Assembly: GCA_900549045.1 (NCBI GenBank)
Contig: URNE01000180.1
Location: 1-5,602 of the forward strand
DNA: 5,602 nt
Direction of reading: 5' to 3'
From: an uncultured bacterium
GTDB lineage: Bacteria; Verrucomicrobiota; Lentisphaeria; Victivallales; UBA1829
Of this stretch, positions 1 to 5,602 are shown piece by piece. Numbering within the stretch: position 1 is the stretch's first letter; the number at the start of each line of letters is the position of its first letter. Both the position numbers and the translations under genes were made by a program. Under the pieces are notes generated by a model. That model was given only the letters and a program-made list of their open reading frames with translations, was not told the DNA's origin and searched no databases.

Positions 1-852
1 CATCCATTCATCGCGCAAGGCTTTGCCGCGTCCGAACTCGCGTTCGAATCCATCGAAATCTCCGGCCCGGATCTGTTCCGCCATCGCTTCGAAACGTTTT
101 GCGAATGAACGGAGCGAATCGACGACGGCGGGTACATTGTGTTCAATGATTTCGCGCCACATCTGCGGAGAGCTGGAGGCGATGCGCGAAGTGTCGCGGA
201 ATCCCGTCGCCGAGCCGGAAAAACGGAGACGGCGTTTCGCTTCCGAATCAACATCCAGAGTTGCAAGGGTCAGGGCGCTGGCGACGACATGGGTCAGATG
301 ACTCGTGTGCGCCACCAGGTCGTCATGTTCCGCCGCGTTGATGCGCGTGGTGTTGGTGCCGATCGAACGCCAGAGTTTTTCCACTTCCGCCGTATCCTCT
401 TCGCGTGCTCCGGCGGGCGGAACGACAAAGACGTCGGCGTTTGCGTAAAGGGTCGGGAACCCGTTTTCGGGTCCCGTTTTTTCGGTTCCGGCCATCGGAT
501 GCCCGCCGATGAAGCGAGCATTCACCGCGAGCGCCGCCTGTTCGATGACGCTCTTGACGCTGCCGATATCGGTGAGCACTGCGCTGGGCTTCATGAGATG
601 CGAATACTGCCTGATGTATTCGATGATCTGCGGGATCGGCACGCAGAGGATGAGAATATCTGCGTCGGAAAACGCCTCTTCGGGAGTTGCATATCCGCGG
701 TCGATGACGCCGTGTTCCAGCGCCCACTGCGTTACGTCGGGACGGCGCGTCCAGCCGCTGCGTTCATAGCCGCTGTTTTTCAGCGCCATCCCGAGCGAGG
801 AGCCGAGAAGCCCGATCCCGATGATTGCCGCGTTTTTCCGTTGCGTGTTCAT
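1..852 (-). CDS. tyrA: Prephenate/arogenate dehydrogenase, 3' end outside the window
   Basis: TyrA-family oxidoreductases convert prephenate to 4-hydroxyphenylpyruvate, or arogenate to tyrosine, using NAD(P)+ in tyrosine synthesis. I translated this frame by hand: 284 codons are open from the ATG at 852 to base 1 with no stop, so the gene is cut by the window edge. The N-terminal Rossmann loop is GIGLLGSSLG (12-21). The second strand ends in GWTRRP (33-38), without the Asp that NAD-specific members usually have, which hints at NADP+. The catalytic region is GGHPMAGTEKTG (116-127), with His118 the expected catalytic base. The C-terminal helical domain contains EHDDLVAHTSHLTH (175-188) and the family signature SGFRDTSRIA-like segment (Phe218, Arg219, Asp220, Arg223) followed by PQMW (229-232). 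No chorismate mutase or ACT domain is fused within the visible part. Family lengths suggest few residues are missing. The start is 2 bases after the pyrF stop with no good Shine-Dalgarno sequence, so coupled translation is likely. Whether prephenate or arogenate is preferred cannot be read from the sequence. Confidence 0.94.
   Translation of the reverse strand, partial: MNTQRKNAAIIGIGLLGSSLGMALKNSGYERSGWTRRPDVTQWALEHGVIDRGYATPEEAFSDADILILCVPIPQIIEYIRQYSHLMKPSAVLTDIGSVKSVIEQAALAVNARFIGGHPMAGTEKTGPENGFPTLYANADVFVVPPAGAREEDTAEVEKLWRSIGTNTTRINAAEHDDLVAHTSHLTHVVASALTLATLDVDSEAKRRLRFSGSATGFRDTSRIASSSPQMWREIIEHNVPAVVDSLRSFAKRFEAMAEQIRAGDFDGFEREFGRGKALRDEWM
456..475 (-). repeat. GC-rich inverted repeat (hairpin) inside tyrA
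   Basis: In the tyrA mRNA sense, GGGACCCG and CGGGTTCC are separated by AAAA. They can form an 8-pair stem, including one G-U pair, closed by a tetraloop. No U-tract follows, so it is not an intrinsic terminator. It falls in codons for the loop just after the catalytic GGHPMAG motif and may be chance in GC-rich coding DNA. Confidence 0.4.
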
Positions 853-854
853 GT

Positions 855-1670
855 TCAGCGGTACCGGTTGATTGTGTCGCGAAGTGTTGCGGCCGCCTTG
901 CGCGCCGCTTCGGCAAAGTCGTCTCCGTTCGAAGCGTAGATGATGCCGCGCGAAGAGTTTATGATAAGACCGTTGCCGCGGCTGTCGACGCCGTTCTTCA
1001 TGACCTTTTCGACGTCGCCGCCCTGGGCGCCGATTCCGGGGACGAGCAGCGGGACGTCGCCGACGATGCGGCGGATTTCCCCGAGTTCCTCCGGAAAGGT
1101 CGCGCCCGCGACGAGAAGGGTGTTGCCGTTGTAATTCCACGGTCCGGCGATCAGCTTCGCCACATGCTTGTAAAGCTCGATTCCATCCGCGGTTTTGATT
1201 TCCTGAATTTCTTTCGCGCCCGGATTGGAGGTGCGGCAGAGAACAACGACTCCCTTGTCCGCATGGTCGAGGAACGGCTTGATGGCGTCCATGCCCATGT
1301 AGGGGTTGACGGTGACGGCGTCGGCTTCAAAGCGTTCAAACGCTTCGTGCGCGTACATGTTGGTGGTTGCGCCGATATCCGCGCGCTTCGCGTCGAGAAT
1401 GACGGGGATTGCGGGATGGTTTTTCTTGAGGTAGCGCATGGTCATGAGAAGGTCTTCATCGGCAGACTGTCCGGCGTAGTAGGCGATCTGCGGTTTGTAG
1501 CAGCAGACGAGATCTGCGGTTGCGTCGATGAGAGCTTTGTTGAATTCGAAAATCGGGTGTTCCTTTTCGCGGACGCACGCCGGAAGCTTGTTGAGGTCGG
1601 GGTCGAGTCCCACGCAGACGAGCGATTTTGACTTGTCCCATGCGTTGTTGAGCATTTCCATGAATTTCAT
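855..1670 (-). CDS. pyrF: Orotidine 5'-phosphate decarboxylase, type 2
   Basis: This enzyme carries out the last step of de novo UMP synthesis, decarboxylating orotidine 5'-monophosphate without a cofactor in the cytosol. The 271-residue protein is a TIM-barrel of the type 2 (mycobacterial-like) subfamily, longer than the 230-240 residue type 1 enzymes of E. coli and Bacillus. Signatures are VGLDPD (20-25), CYKPQIAYY (57-65), and the catalytic DAKRADIG (93-100), with the Asp93/Lys95/Asp98 charge network. Also present are VNPYMGMD (121-128), RTSNPGA (146-152), and the phosphate-binding segments PGIGAQGGD (211-219) and NSSRGI (238-243). The ATG at 1670 is chosen because of the GGAG site 8 bases upstream. 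It begins 16 bases after the rlmI stop and ends 2 bases before the tyrA ATG. No pyr attenuator or PyrR-type site is visible, and no other pyrimidine gene is in the window, so it probably follows the operon's common promoter. Confidence 0.96.
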   Translation of the reverse strand: MKFMEMLNNAWDKSKSLVCVGLDPDLNKLPACVREKEHPIFEFNKALIDATADLVCCYKPQIAYYAGQSADEDLLMTMRYLKKNHPAIPVILDAKRADIGATTNMYAHEAFERFEADAVTVNPYMGMDAIKPFLDHADKGVVVLCRTSNPGAKEIQEIKTADGIELYKHVAKLIAGPWNYNGNTLLVAGATFPEELGEIRRIVGDVPLLVPGIGAQGGDVEKVMKNGVDSRGNGLIINSSRGIIYASNGDDFAEAARKAAATLRDTINRYR

Positions 1671-1676
1671 GATGCG

Positions 1677-1683
1677 TTCTCCA
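1677..1683 (-). promoter_or_regulatory. Ribosome binding site fixing the pyrF start
   Basis: The minus strand reads TGGAGAA, with the GGAG core (1682-1679) ending 8 bases before the ATG at 1670. This decides the start over the in-frame TTG at 1700, which lies inside rlmI and has no clear site, and over the internal ATG at 1661. Confidence 0.75.
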
Positions 1684-1686
1684 GTA

Positions 1687-2880
1687 TTATAAAGTTCCAA
1701 GTTTGATTCCGGTAATGCCCTTTAGGTATCGTCCTTCGGGGAAGTTCGCCGCGACGGGGTGGTCGGGGCCCTGTTCGAGATGGCCGGTGATGCGGAAATC
1801 GGCTTTCGCGTCGCACGCGGCGGAATCGACAACTTTCGCGAACAGGCCGTCGTCCATCGCGCCGGAGCACGAGAACGTGAAGAGGCGTCCGCCGGGGGCG
1901 AGCAGTTTCATTGCGAGCAGATTGATGTCCTTGTATGCGCGCGCCGCCTTCGGAACCTGCGAAACGGTTTCCGCGAACTTCGGCGGGTCGAGAATGATCA
2001 GATCGAAGGAACGTCCCATGTCCCGGCATTTGCGCAGGAACTGGAAGACGTCGGCCTCCTGTGTTTCAAACTGTTCCGGCGTGAATCCGTTCAGGCGGGC
2101 ATTCGCCCGTGCGAGTTCCAGTGCGGGGGCGGAGGAGTCGACGTTCAGCACGTGTTTCGCGCCGCCGCGAGCCGCGGCGAGTCCGAAGCCGCCGGTGTAG
2201 CAGAAGCAGTTCAGAACATTTTCCGCGTCTTTTGCGGCGTTCATGACGGCGAGGCGGCTGAGACGCTGGTCGAGATAGAAGCCCGTTTTGTGTCCGGTGC
2301 GCGGATTCATGCTGTAGCGGACGCCGTTTTCGGAGAATTCAATCGTTGCGGGAAGTTCTTCTCCGGCGAGCGGACCGCATGAGGGTTCGAGTCCCTCCTT
2401 TATGCGGGAGTCGACGTCGGAGCGTTCGTAGACACCCTTTGCGTAGTGCAGAGCGGCATTTGCGATTTCCGCACGGTGAAAGTCCGCGCCTGCGGAGCTG
2501 AGCTGGCAGACGGCATAGTCTCCGTAGATGTCGACGATTACGCCGGGGAGACCGTCGGATTCCGCATTGATGAGACGGAACGCGTCGGGAAGAGCTCCGA
2601 ATGCCGCTTTGCGCAGTTTGAATGCTTTTTGGAAGCGGCGGTCGAAGAATGCCTGGTCGACGGCTTCATCTTCCTGGAACGTCCAGACGCGTACGGTGAG
2701 ACGCGATTCCGGGGAGAGCGACGCGAGCGCGAGAAAATGGTGTTTGGAGTCCCCGATTACGACATCGGCGCCCTTGACCGGCTCGCCGTTGATTTCGGCG
2801 ACGGCTCCCGAGAAGACCCACGGGTGGCGGCGCAGCAGGGATTTTTCGCGTCCTTCTTTAAGTATGAGTTCAAGCGGCAT
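1687..2880 (-). CDS. rlmI: 23S rRNA (cytosine-C5)-methyltransferase, RlmI family
   Basis: This is an S-adenosylmethionine-dependent RNA methyltransferase of the RlmI (YccW) family; the E. coli member makes m5C1962 in 23S rRNA. The 397-residue length equals the family norm. The N-terminal 70 or so residues form a PUA-type RNA-binding domain, with the characteristic RRHPWVFSGAV at 17-27. A linking domain follows, including ESDGLPGVIVD at 107-117. The family motif TGHKTGFYLDQR lies at 195-206. The Rossmann-fold methyltransferase has its SAM loop at about 222-241 (NCFCYTGGFGLAA), acidic Asp248, and LDPPKF (297-302). Cys338 in FSCSG is the expected catalytic cysteine. HPVAANFPEGRYLKG at 374-388 is the typical C-terminal segment. 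The ATG overlaps the exonuclease stop by one base, with only a weak GGAT 8 bases upstream, so translation is probably coupled. The exact rRNA target is inferred from the family; related members of the same COG may modify other positions. Confidence 0.92.
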   Translation of the reverse strand: MPLELILKEGREKSLLRRHPWVFSGAVAEINGEPVKGADVVIGDSKHHFLALASLSPESRLTVRVWTFQEDEAVDQAFFDRRFQKAFKLRKAAFGALPDAFRLINAESDGLPGVIVDIYGDYAVCQLSSAGADFHRAEIANAALHYAKGVYERSDVDSRIKEGLEPSCGPLAGEELPATIEFSENGVRYSMNPRTGHKTGFYLDQRLSRLAVMNAAKDAENVLNCFCYTGGFGLAAARGGAKHVLNVDSSAPALELARANARLNGFTPEQFETQEADVFQFLRKCRDMGRSFDLIILDPPKFAETVSQVPKAARAYKDINLLAMKLLAPGGRLFTFSCSGAMDDGLFAKVVDSAACDAKADFRITGHLEQGPDHPVAANFPEGRYLKGITGIKLGTL

Positions 2881-3857
2881 CAGAACAGATCCATCTGCGT
2901 CATGGAATCAGACGCTTTTCCGGGTTCCGGTTTCGGGGCGGTTCCGGCGAATGCGAAGAGGTCGTTTCCCGGTTCTTCGGGTTCCGGCCCGGCAATCGCG
3001 TCGATCTCCTTGAGGATGCTTTTGAGCGACATTTTTTTTGCGATCGCGCGGATTGCGGCGAAATCCGGTTCGGAGCGGCGGACGCTGTTGAGGGTCCAGA
3101 CCGTACCTTCCGGCGGGACGTCATCCAGGCGCACAAGTTTGAGATTGATTGCGAAACGGTCTCCGGAGTCTTCCAGTTTTTTGCGGAGGGTGTCGCGTTT
3201 GACCTCGTCGAGGTGCGCGAACATGTTTTCCGCGGAGCCGAACTGGTTGAGGAGTGCGGCGGCGGTTTTGGGGCCGACTCCGGGGACTCCGGGGATGTTG
3301 TCTGCGGTATCGCCCACGAGCGCGAGATAATCGGCGATCTGCCCGGGCGCAATGCCGAACTTCTCCTTGACCTCTTCGATTCCGCGTTTTGCAACATCGC
3401 CCGCCGGATTGGGAACGAGCATGGAGACGCGGGAGTCGATGATCTGCGAAATGTCCTTGTCGCCGGAGAAGATGAAGACCTGGTTTTGCGGGAAAGCTTT
3501 GGCGAGCGAGGCGATCAGATCGTCCGCTTCGTACCCTTCGTGTTCAATGAGGCTCCATCCGAACGCCCGGACGAGTTCGCGTATAACGGGAATCTGGACT
3601 TTGAGTTCGTCGGGCATCGGCGGACGGTTTGCCTTGTAGCCGGGGGCGAGCTCCATGCGGAATGCGGGCTTGCCCTTGTCGAATACGAATGCGCCGTTTC
3701 GCGAGGGGTGTTCCTTATGCAGCTTGAGCAGGAACTTCGTCATCGCGAAAACGGCGTTCGTCGGCACGCCGTCCGGAGTCGAGAGATAGCGCACGGCATG
3801 GAAGCCGCGGTAAATCTGCGCATACGAATCAACCAGCAGGATCGGCGTGTCGTTCAT
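2880..3857 (-). CDS. Stand-alone 5'-3' exonuclease (PolA N-terminal / FEN family) with C-terminal clamp-binding-like motif
   Basis: This 325-residue protein corresponds to the 5' nuclease domain of DNA polymerase I and contains no polymerase domain. The family removes RNA primers and 5' flaps during lagging-strand synthesis and repair, using divalent metals. Visible metal and DNA-binding residues are Asp10 (LLVDSY), Asp60 (FVFD), Arg67, YKANR (74-78), Glu110/Asp112/Asp113 (GYEADD) and Asp133/Asp135 (SGDKD). The helix-3-turn-helix region at about 180-207 carries GDTADNIPG and GVGPKTAA. All expected acidic residues are present, so it should be active, unlike degenerate homologues. From about residue 288 the fold gives way to a Pro/Glu-rich tail ending in QMDLF (321-325), which resembles the beta-clamp-binding consensus QL(S/D)LF. 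At 325 residues it is longer than stand-alone relatives such as E. coli Xni (about 250) or B. subtilis YpcP (about 300), and the tail accounts for much of the excess. The start lies 3 bases after the gpmI stop. The stop shares one base with the rlmI start (TGATG). Confidence 0.93.
   Translation of the reverse strand: MNDTPILLVDSYAQIYRGFHAVRYLSTPDGVPTNAVFAMTKFLLKLHKEHPSRNGAFVFDKGKPAFRMELAPGYKANRPPMPDELKVQIPVIRELVRAFGWSLIEHEGYEADDLIASLAKAFPQNQVFIFSGDKDISQIIDSRVSMLVPNPAGDVAKRGIEEVKEKFGIAPGQIADYLALVGDTADNIPGVPGVGPKTAAALLNQFGSAENMFAHLDEVKRDTLRKKLEDSGDRFAINLKLVRLDDVPPEGTVWTLNSVRRSEPDFAAIRAIAKKMSLKSILKEIDAIAGPEPEEPGNDLFAFAGTAPKPEPGKASDSMTQMDLF
2883..2897 (-). other. Putative beta sliding-clamp-binding motif QMDLF at the exonuclease C-terminus
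   Basis: The last five sense codons (CAG ATG GAT CTG TTC) encode QMDLF immediately before the stop. The known bacterial clamp-binding pentapeptide is QL(S/D)LF; here Gln1, Asp3, Leu4 and Phe5 match and Met replaces Leu at position 2, a conservative change. The placement at the very end of a flexible, Pro/Glu-rich tail is typical for such motifs. The function is inferred from the match and position only. The same bases also contain GGAT (2892-2889), 8 bases before the rlmI ATG, which may act as a weak ribosome binding site for that gene. Confidence 0.6.
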
Positions 3858-3860
3858 GGC

Positions 3861-5507
3861 TTACTTCCAGGAGAGGACGGATTTGTCGTATTCCGAGGGG
3901 GCGACGAATCCGAGGAGTTCGGCGCAGGTCCCCGCGATGGAGCTGATGCCGAGTCCGGAATTCAGTTCCTGCGAGTATTCGCCCTTGTAGCCCGGGTCGA
4001 AGATGAAGCAGGGAACCGGGTTGAGGGAGTGGCTGGTCTTGCGGCGCGGTTCGCCGTTCTTGTCCAGCTTCACAGCTCCGGTTTTGTCGTGCTCGAACAT
4101 GTCGTCCGCATTGCCGTGGTCGGCGGTGCAGAGGAGGATTCCGCCCGCTTTCTCGACGGCGGCCGCGAGTCTCTGGAGGCAGAGGTCAAGAGCGCCCATG
4201 CCGACCTGTACCGCCTGGTAGTTGCCGGTGTGGCCGACCATGTCGCCGTTCGGGTAGTTGAGGCGGATGAAGTCGTACTTGCCGGATTCGATTGCGGCGA
4301 TGACGGCGTCGGTGATTTCCGCGCACTGCATCCACGGACGCTGTTCGAACGGGATGATGTCGGAGGGGATTTCCTGATAGGTTTCGAGCTTTTCGCTGAA
4401 CTTGCCGGAGCGGTTGCCGTTGAAGAAGTAGGTGACGTGTCCGTACTTCTGCGTTTCGCTGATGGCGAACTGGCGGACGCCGCTGTTGCAGAGGTATTCT
4501 CCGATGGTGTTGTTGATTTCCGGCGGGTTGACGAGGTAGTTGTTCGGGATGTGGAGGTCGCCGTCGTATTCCATCATGCCGGCGTAGAAGACCTTCGGGT
4601 TCGGAACTCGTTCGAACTTGTCGAACTTGGGATCATCGAACGCTTCGCTGATTTCGATCGCGCGGTCGCCGCGGAAGTTGAAGTAAATGACGACGTCGCC
4701 GTCCTTGATTGCCCCGACGGGCGTCTGGCCGTCGTCGGAGATGACGAACGGCGGAAGATCCTGGTCGATGGCCTTGGTCTCTGCGCGGAGCGTTTCGATC
4801 GCTTCCTGAGCGGACTTGAAGAAGCGTCCTTTTCCCGCGACGTGAGTTTCCCAGCCCTTGCGGACCATGTCCCAGTTTGCGCCGTAGCGGTCCATGGTGA
4901 TGTTCATGCGTCCGCCGCCGGAAGCGATGCGGTAGTCGAATCCCTGGGCGTTGAGCTCCTTGAGGTACTCTTCAAAGGGGAGGACATAGTCGAGCGCGGA
5001 GGTCTCGGGAACGTCGCGTCCGTCGAGAAGAATGTGGAAGCGGATGGATTTGACGCCTTCCTTCTTCGCCTCTTCGACCATGCCTTTGAGGTGGTCGATA
5101 TGGCTGTGGACATTGCCGTCGGAGAAGAGGCCGATGAAGTGCATGGTTCCGCCTTTTTTCGCTTCTTCCACGGCTTTTTTCCAGGTTTTGCCTTCAAACA
5201 TTTTTCCTGAGCGGATGGCTTCGGAGACGAGTTTCGCACCCTGCGCGAAGACGCGTCCGGCGCCCATGGCGTTGTGTCCGACTTCGGAGTTGCCCATGTC
5301 GGCGTCGGAGGGGAGGCCGACCGCGGTTCCGTGTGCTTTCAGCTGAGTATAAGGCATGGTTTTCATGAGTTTGTGAAGGAACGGCGTGGGGGAGTCGAGA
5401 ACGGCGTCTCCCTCTTTGTATTTGCCGATGCCGACGCCGTCCATGATGGCGAGGACGACGGGTCCCTTTCTGCCCTGGAATTTCGGATTGCGCTGTAAAG
5501 CCTGCAT
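3861..5507 (-). CDS. gpmI: 2,3-bisphosphoglycerate-independent phosphoglycerate mutase
   Basis: This cytosolic glycolytic/gluconeogenic enzyme interconverts 3- and 2-phosphoglycerate with two metal ions (usually Mn2+) and a phosphoserine intermediate; it belongs to the alkaline phosphatase superfamily. The 548-residue product has every signature of the family. Asp23 sits in IMDGVG, where many homologues have LDGWG. The phosphorylated Ser74 is in GNSEVGH. Substrate-binding segments are HSHIDHL (134-140), DGRD (162-165), Arg200 in GGGR, and FNFRGDRA (276-283). By family analogy, Asp422 and His426 (GDMVGHTGN) with His493 (TSHSLNPVP) bind one metal, and Asp23, Ser74, Asp463 and His464 (TADHGNAD) bind the other. 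The length exceeds the roughly 510 residues of classical forms and fits the long subfamily, with an extra loop at about 470-490. The ATG start is chosen because of the Shine-Dalgarno sequence 8 bases upstream. It is the first gene of the apparent operon, and its stop lies 3 bases before the next ATG. Intact; no odd base use noted. Confidence 0.97.
   Translation of the reverse strand: MQALQRNPKFQGRKGPVVLAIMDGVGIGKYKEGDAVLDSPTPFLHKLMKTMPYTQLKAHGTAVGLPSDADMGNSEVGHNAMGAGRVFAQGAKLVSEAIRSGKMFEGKTWKKAVEEAKKGGTMHFIGLFSDGNVHSHIDHLKGMVEEAKKEGVKSIRFHILLDGRDVPETSALDYVLPFEEYLKELNAQGFDYRIASGGGRMNITMDRYGANWDMVRKGWETHVAGKGRFFKSAQEAIETLRAETKAIDQDLPPFVISDDGQTPVGAIKDGDVVIYFNFRGDRAIEISEAFDDPKFDKFERVPNPKVFYAGMMEYDGDLHIPNNYLVNPPEINNTIGEYLCNSGVRQFAISETQKYGHVTYFFNGNRSGKFSEKLETYQEIPSDIIPFEQRPWMQCAEITDAVIAAIESGKYDFIRLNYPNGDMVGHTGNYQAVQVGMGALDLCLQRLAAAVEKAGGILLCTADHGNADDMFEHDKTGAVKLDKNGEPRRKTSHSLNPVPCFIFDPGYKGEYSQELNSGLGISSIAGTCAELLGFVAPSEYDKSVLSWK
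3864..3868 (-). promoter_or_regulatory. Ribosome binding site of the exonuclease gene, inside the gpmI 3' end
   Basis: GGAAG on the minus strand is formed by the last two sense codons of gpmI (TGG AAG) and ends 6 bases before the ATG at 3857. It is followed by TAA GCC ATG, so ribosomes finishing gpmI could restart directly. This supports translational coupling. Confidence 0.55.
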
Positions 5508-5513
5508 GATGAG

Positions 5514-5521
5514 TTTCCTTT
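5514..5521 (-). promoter_or_regulatory. Ribosome binding site fixing the gpmI start
   Basis: The minus strand reads AAAGGAAA, with its AGGA core ending 8 bases before the ATG at 5507. This strong site favours the ATG at 5507 over the in-frame TTG at 5576, which would add 23 residues, lies inside the predicted -35 element and has no comparable site in front of it. Confidence 0.75.
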
Positions 5522-5548
5522 CGTTTTCAGAGTTTTTCTGATATCGTA

Positions 5549-5576
5549 AATTTACACCGAAACGGCGATTTTTCAA
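5549..5576 (-). promoter_or_regulatory. Predicted sigma70-type promoter for the gpmI operon
   Basis: On the minus strand, TTGAAA (5576-5571) matches the -35 consensus at 5 of 6 positions. After a 16-base spacer, TAAATT (5554-5549) matches the -10 consensus at 4 of 6, preceded by TG directly upstream. The stretch is AT-rich compared with the coding DNA around it and lies in the only sizeable intergenic region of the window. Transcription would start near 5542, giving a leader of about 35 bases before the gpmI ATG. The spacer is one base shorter than ideal and the -10 match is modest, so this is a prediction only. No operator, riboswitch or attenuator is visible in the short leader. Confidence 0.5.
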
Positions 5577-5602
5577 TCAAAGAACGCGAGTTTTTGAAAA
5601 AG

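Noticed and set aside
323..727. Minus-strand open frame of 134 codons inside tyrA
   Set aside because: It is in a different frame from tyrA and reads as Arg-rich sequence. Hand translation shows the true tyrA frame is open through the whole of 852-1, so there is no frameshift.
1671..1686. Possible terminator or promoter between rlmI and pyrF
   Set aside because: Only 16 bases separate the genes; they contain the pyrF ribosome binding site and no inverted repeat or T-tract.
1671..1700. Extended pyrF start at the TTG at 1700
   Set aside because: It overlaps the end of rlmI and has no clear ribosome binding site, whereas the ATG at 1670 follows GGAG by 8 bases.
139..3330. Long plus-strand open frames opposite tyrA, pyrF, rlmI and the exonuclease gene (139-939, 825-1631, 1759-2382, 2446-3330)
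   Set aside because: All are shadows of confident minus-strand genes, with low-complexity or Arg/Ser/Val-rich translations and no family match that I can recognise.
3213..5210. A 665-codon open frame on the plus strand, opposite gpmI and the exonuclease gene
   Set aside because: It spans two well-recognised minus-strand genes. Its translation is rich in Val, Asp, Glu, Gly and Ala with no recognisable domain, as expected from the antisense of GC-biased codons. No promoter or ribosome binding site supports it.
5508..5576. Extended gpmI start at the TTG at 5576 (23 extra residues)
   Set aside because: It would begin within the predicted -35 element, lacks a ribosome binding site, and adds sequence not expected for the family. 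The ATG at 5507 has a good Shine-Dalgarno sequence at proper spacing.
1..5602. Mobile element, CRISPR array, tRNA/rRNA, toxin-antitoxin or defence genes
   Set aside because: I found no direct-repeat array, transposase, RNA-gene signature or small paired genes. Coding is continuous and of housekeeping type.

Overview
The window is a compact, one-directional stretch of housekeeping genes. Five coding regions lie on the minus strand and fill it almost completely. Read 5'->3' on the minus strand (high to low coordinates) they are: 2,3-bisphosphoglycerate-independent phosphoglycerate mutase (gpmI), a stand-alone 5'-3' exonuclease of the PolA N-terminal/FEN type, an RlmI-type 23S rRNA cytosine-C5 methyltransferase (rlmI), a type 2 orotidine 5'-phosphate decarboxylase (pyrF), and a prephenate/arogenate dehydrogenase (tyrA) that runs off the left edge without a stop.

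The four junctions are very tight: 3 bases (gpmI/exonuclease), a 1-base TGATG overlap (exonuclease/rlmI), 16 bases (rlmI/pyrF) and 2 bases (pyrF/tyrA). There is no room for internal terminators or intergenic promoters, so the five genes look like one transcription unit. The only non-coding DNA of any size is the AT-rich leader at 5508-5602. It carries a plausible sigma70-type promoter (5549-5576) and a good Shine-Dalgarno sequence ahead of gpmI. The genes serve different pathways: glycolysis, DNA replication/repair, ribosome modification, pyrimidine synthesis and tyrosine synthesis. The operon therefore looks like a growth-linked group rather than a pathway cluster.

The organism is a bacterium with moderately high GC and normal Shine-Dalgarno use. 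The long GpmI subfamily (548 aa) together with type 2 PyrF would fit a Gram-negative anaerobe, for example in the Lentisphaerota/PVC group or a spirochaete. This is a weak guess from recall; the sequence holds no marker gene that settles it.

I see no defence system, mobile element, CRISPR array, RNA gene or new biological system. The most interesting detail is at the end of the exonuclease: its last five residues, QMDLF, match the bacterial sliding-clamp-binding pentapeptide and sit on a Pro/Glu-rich tail. This arrangement parallels the C-terminal PCNA motif of eukaryotic and archaeal FEN1. Smaller points are a dinucleotide-binding loop in TyrA that hints at NADP+ preference, and a GC-rich hairpin inside tyrA.
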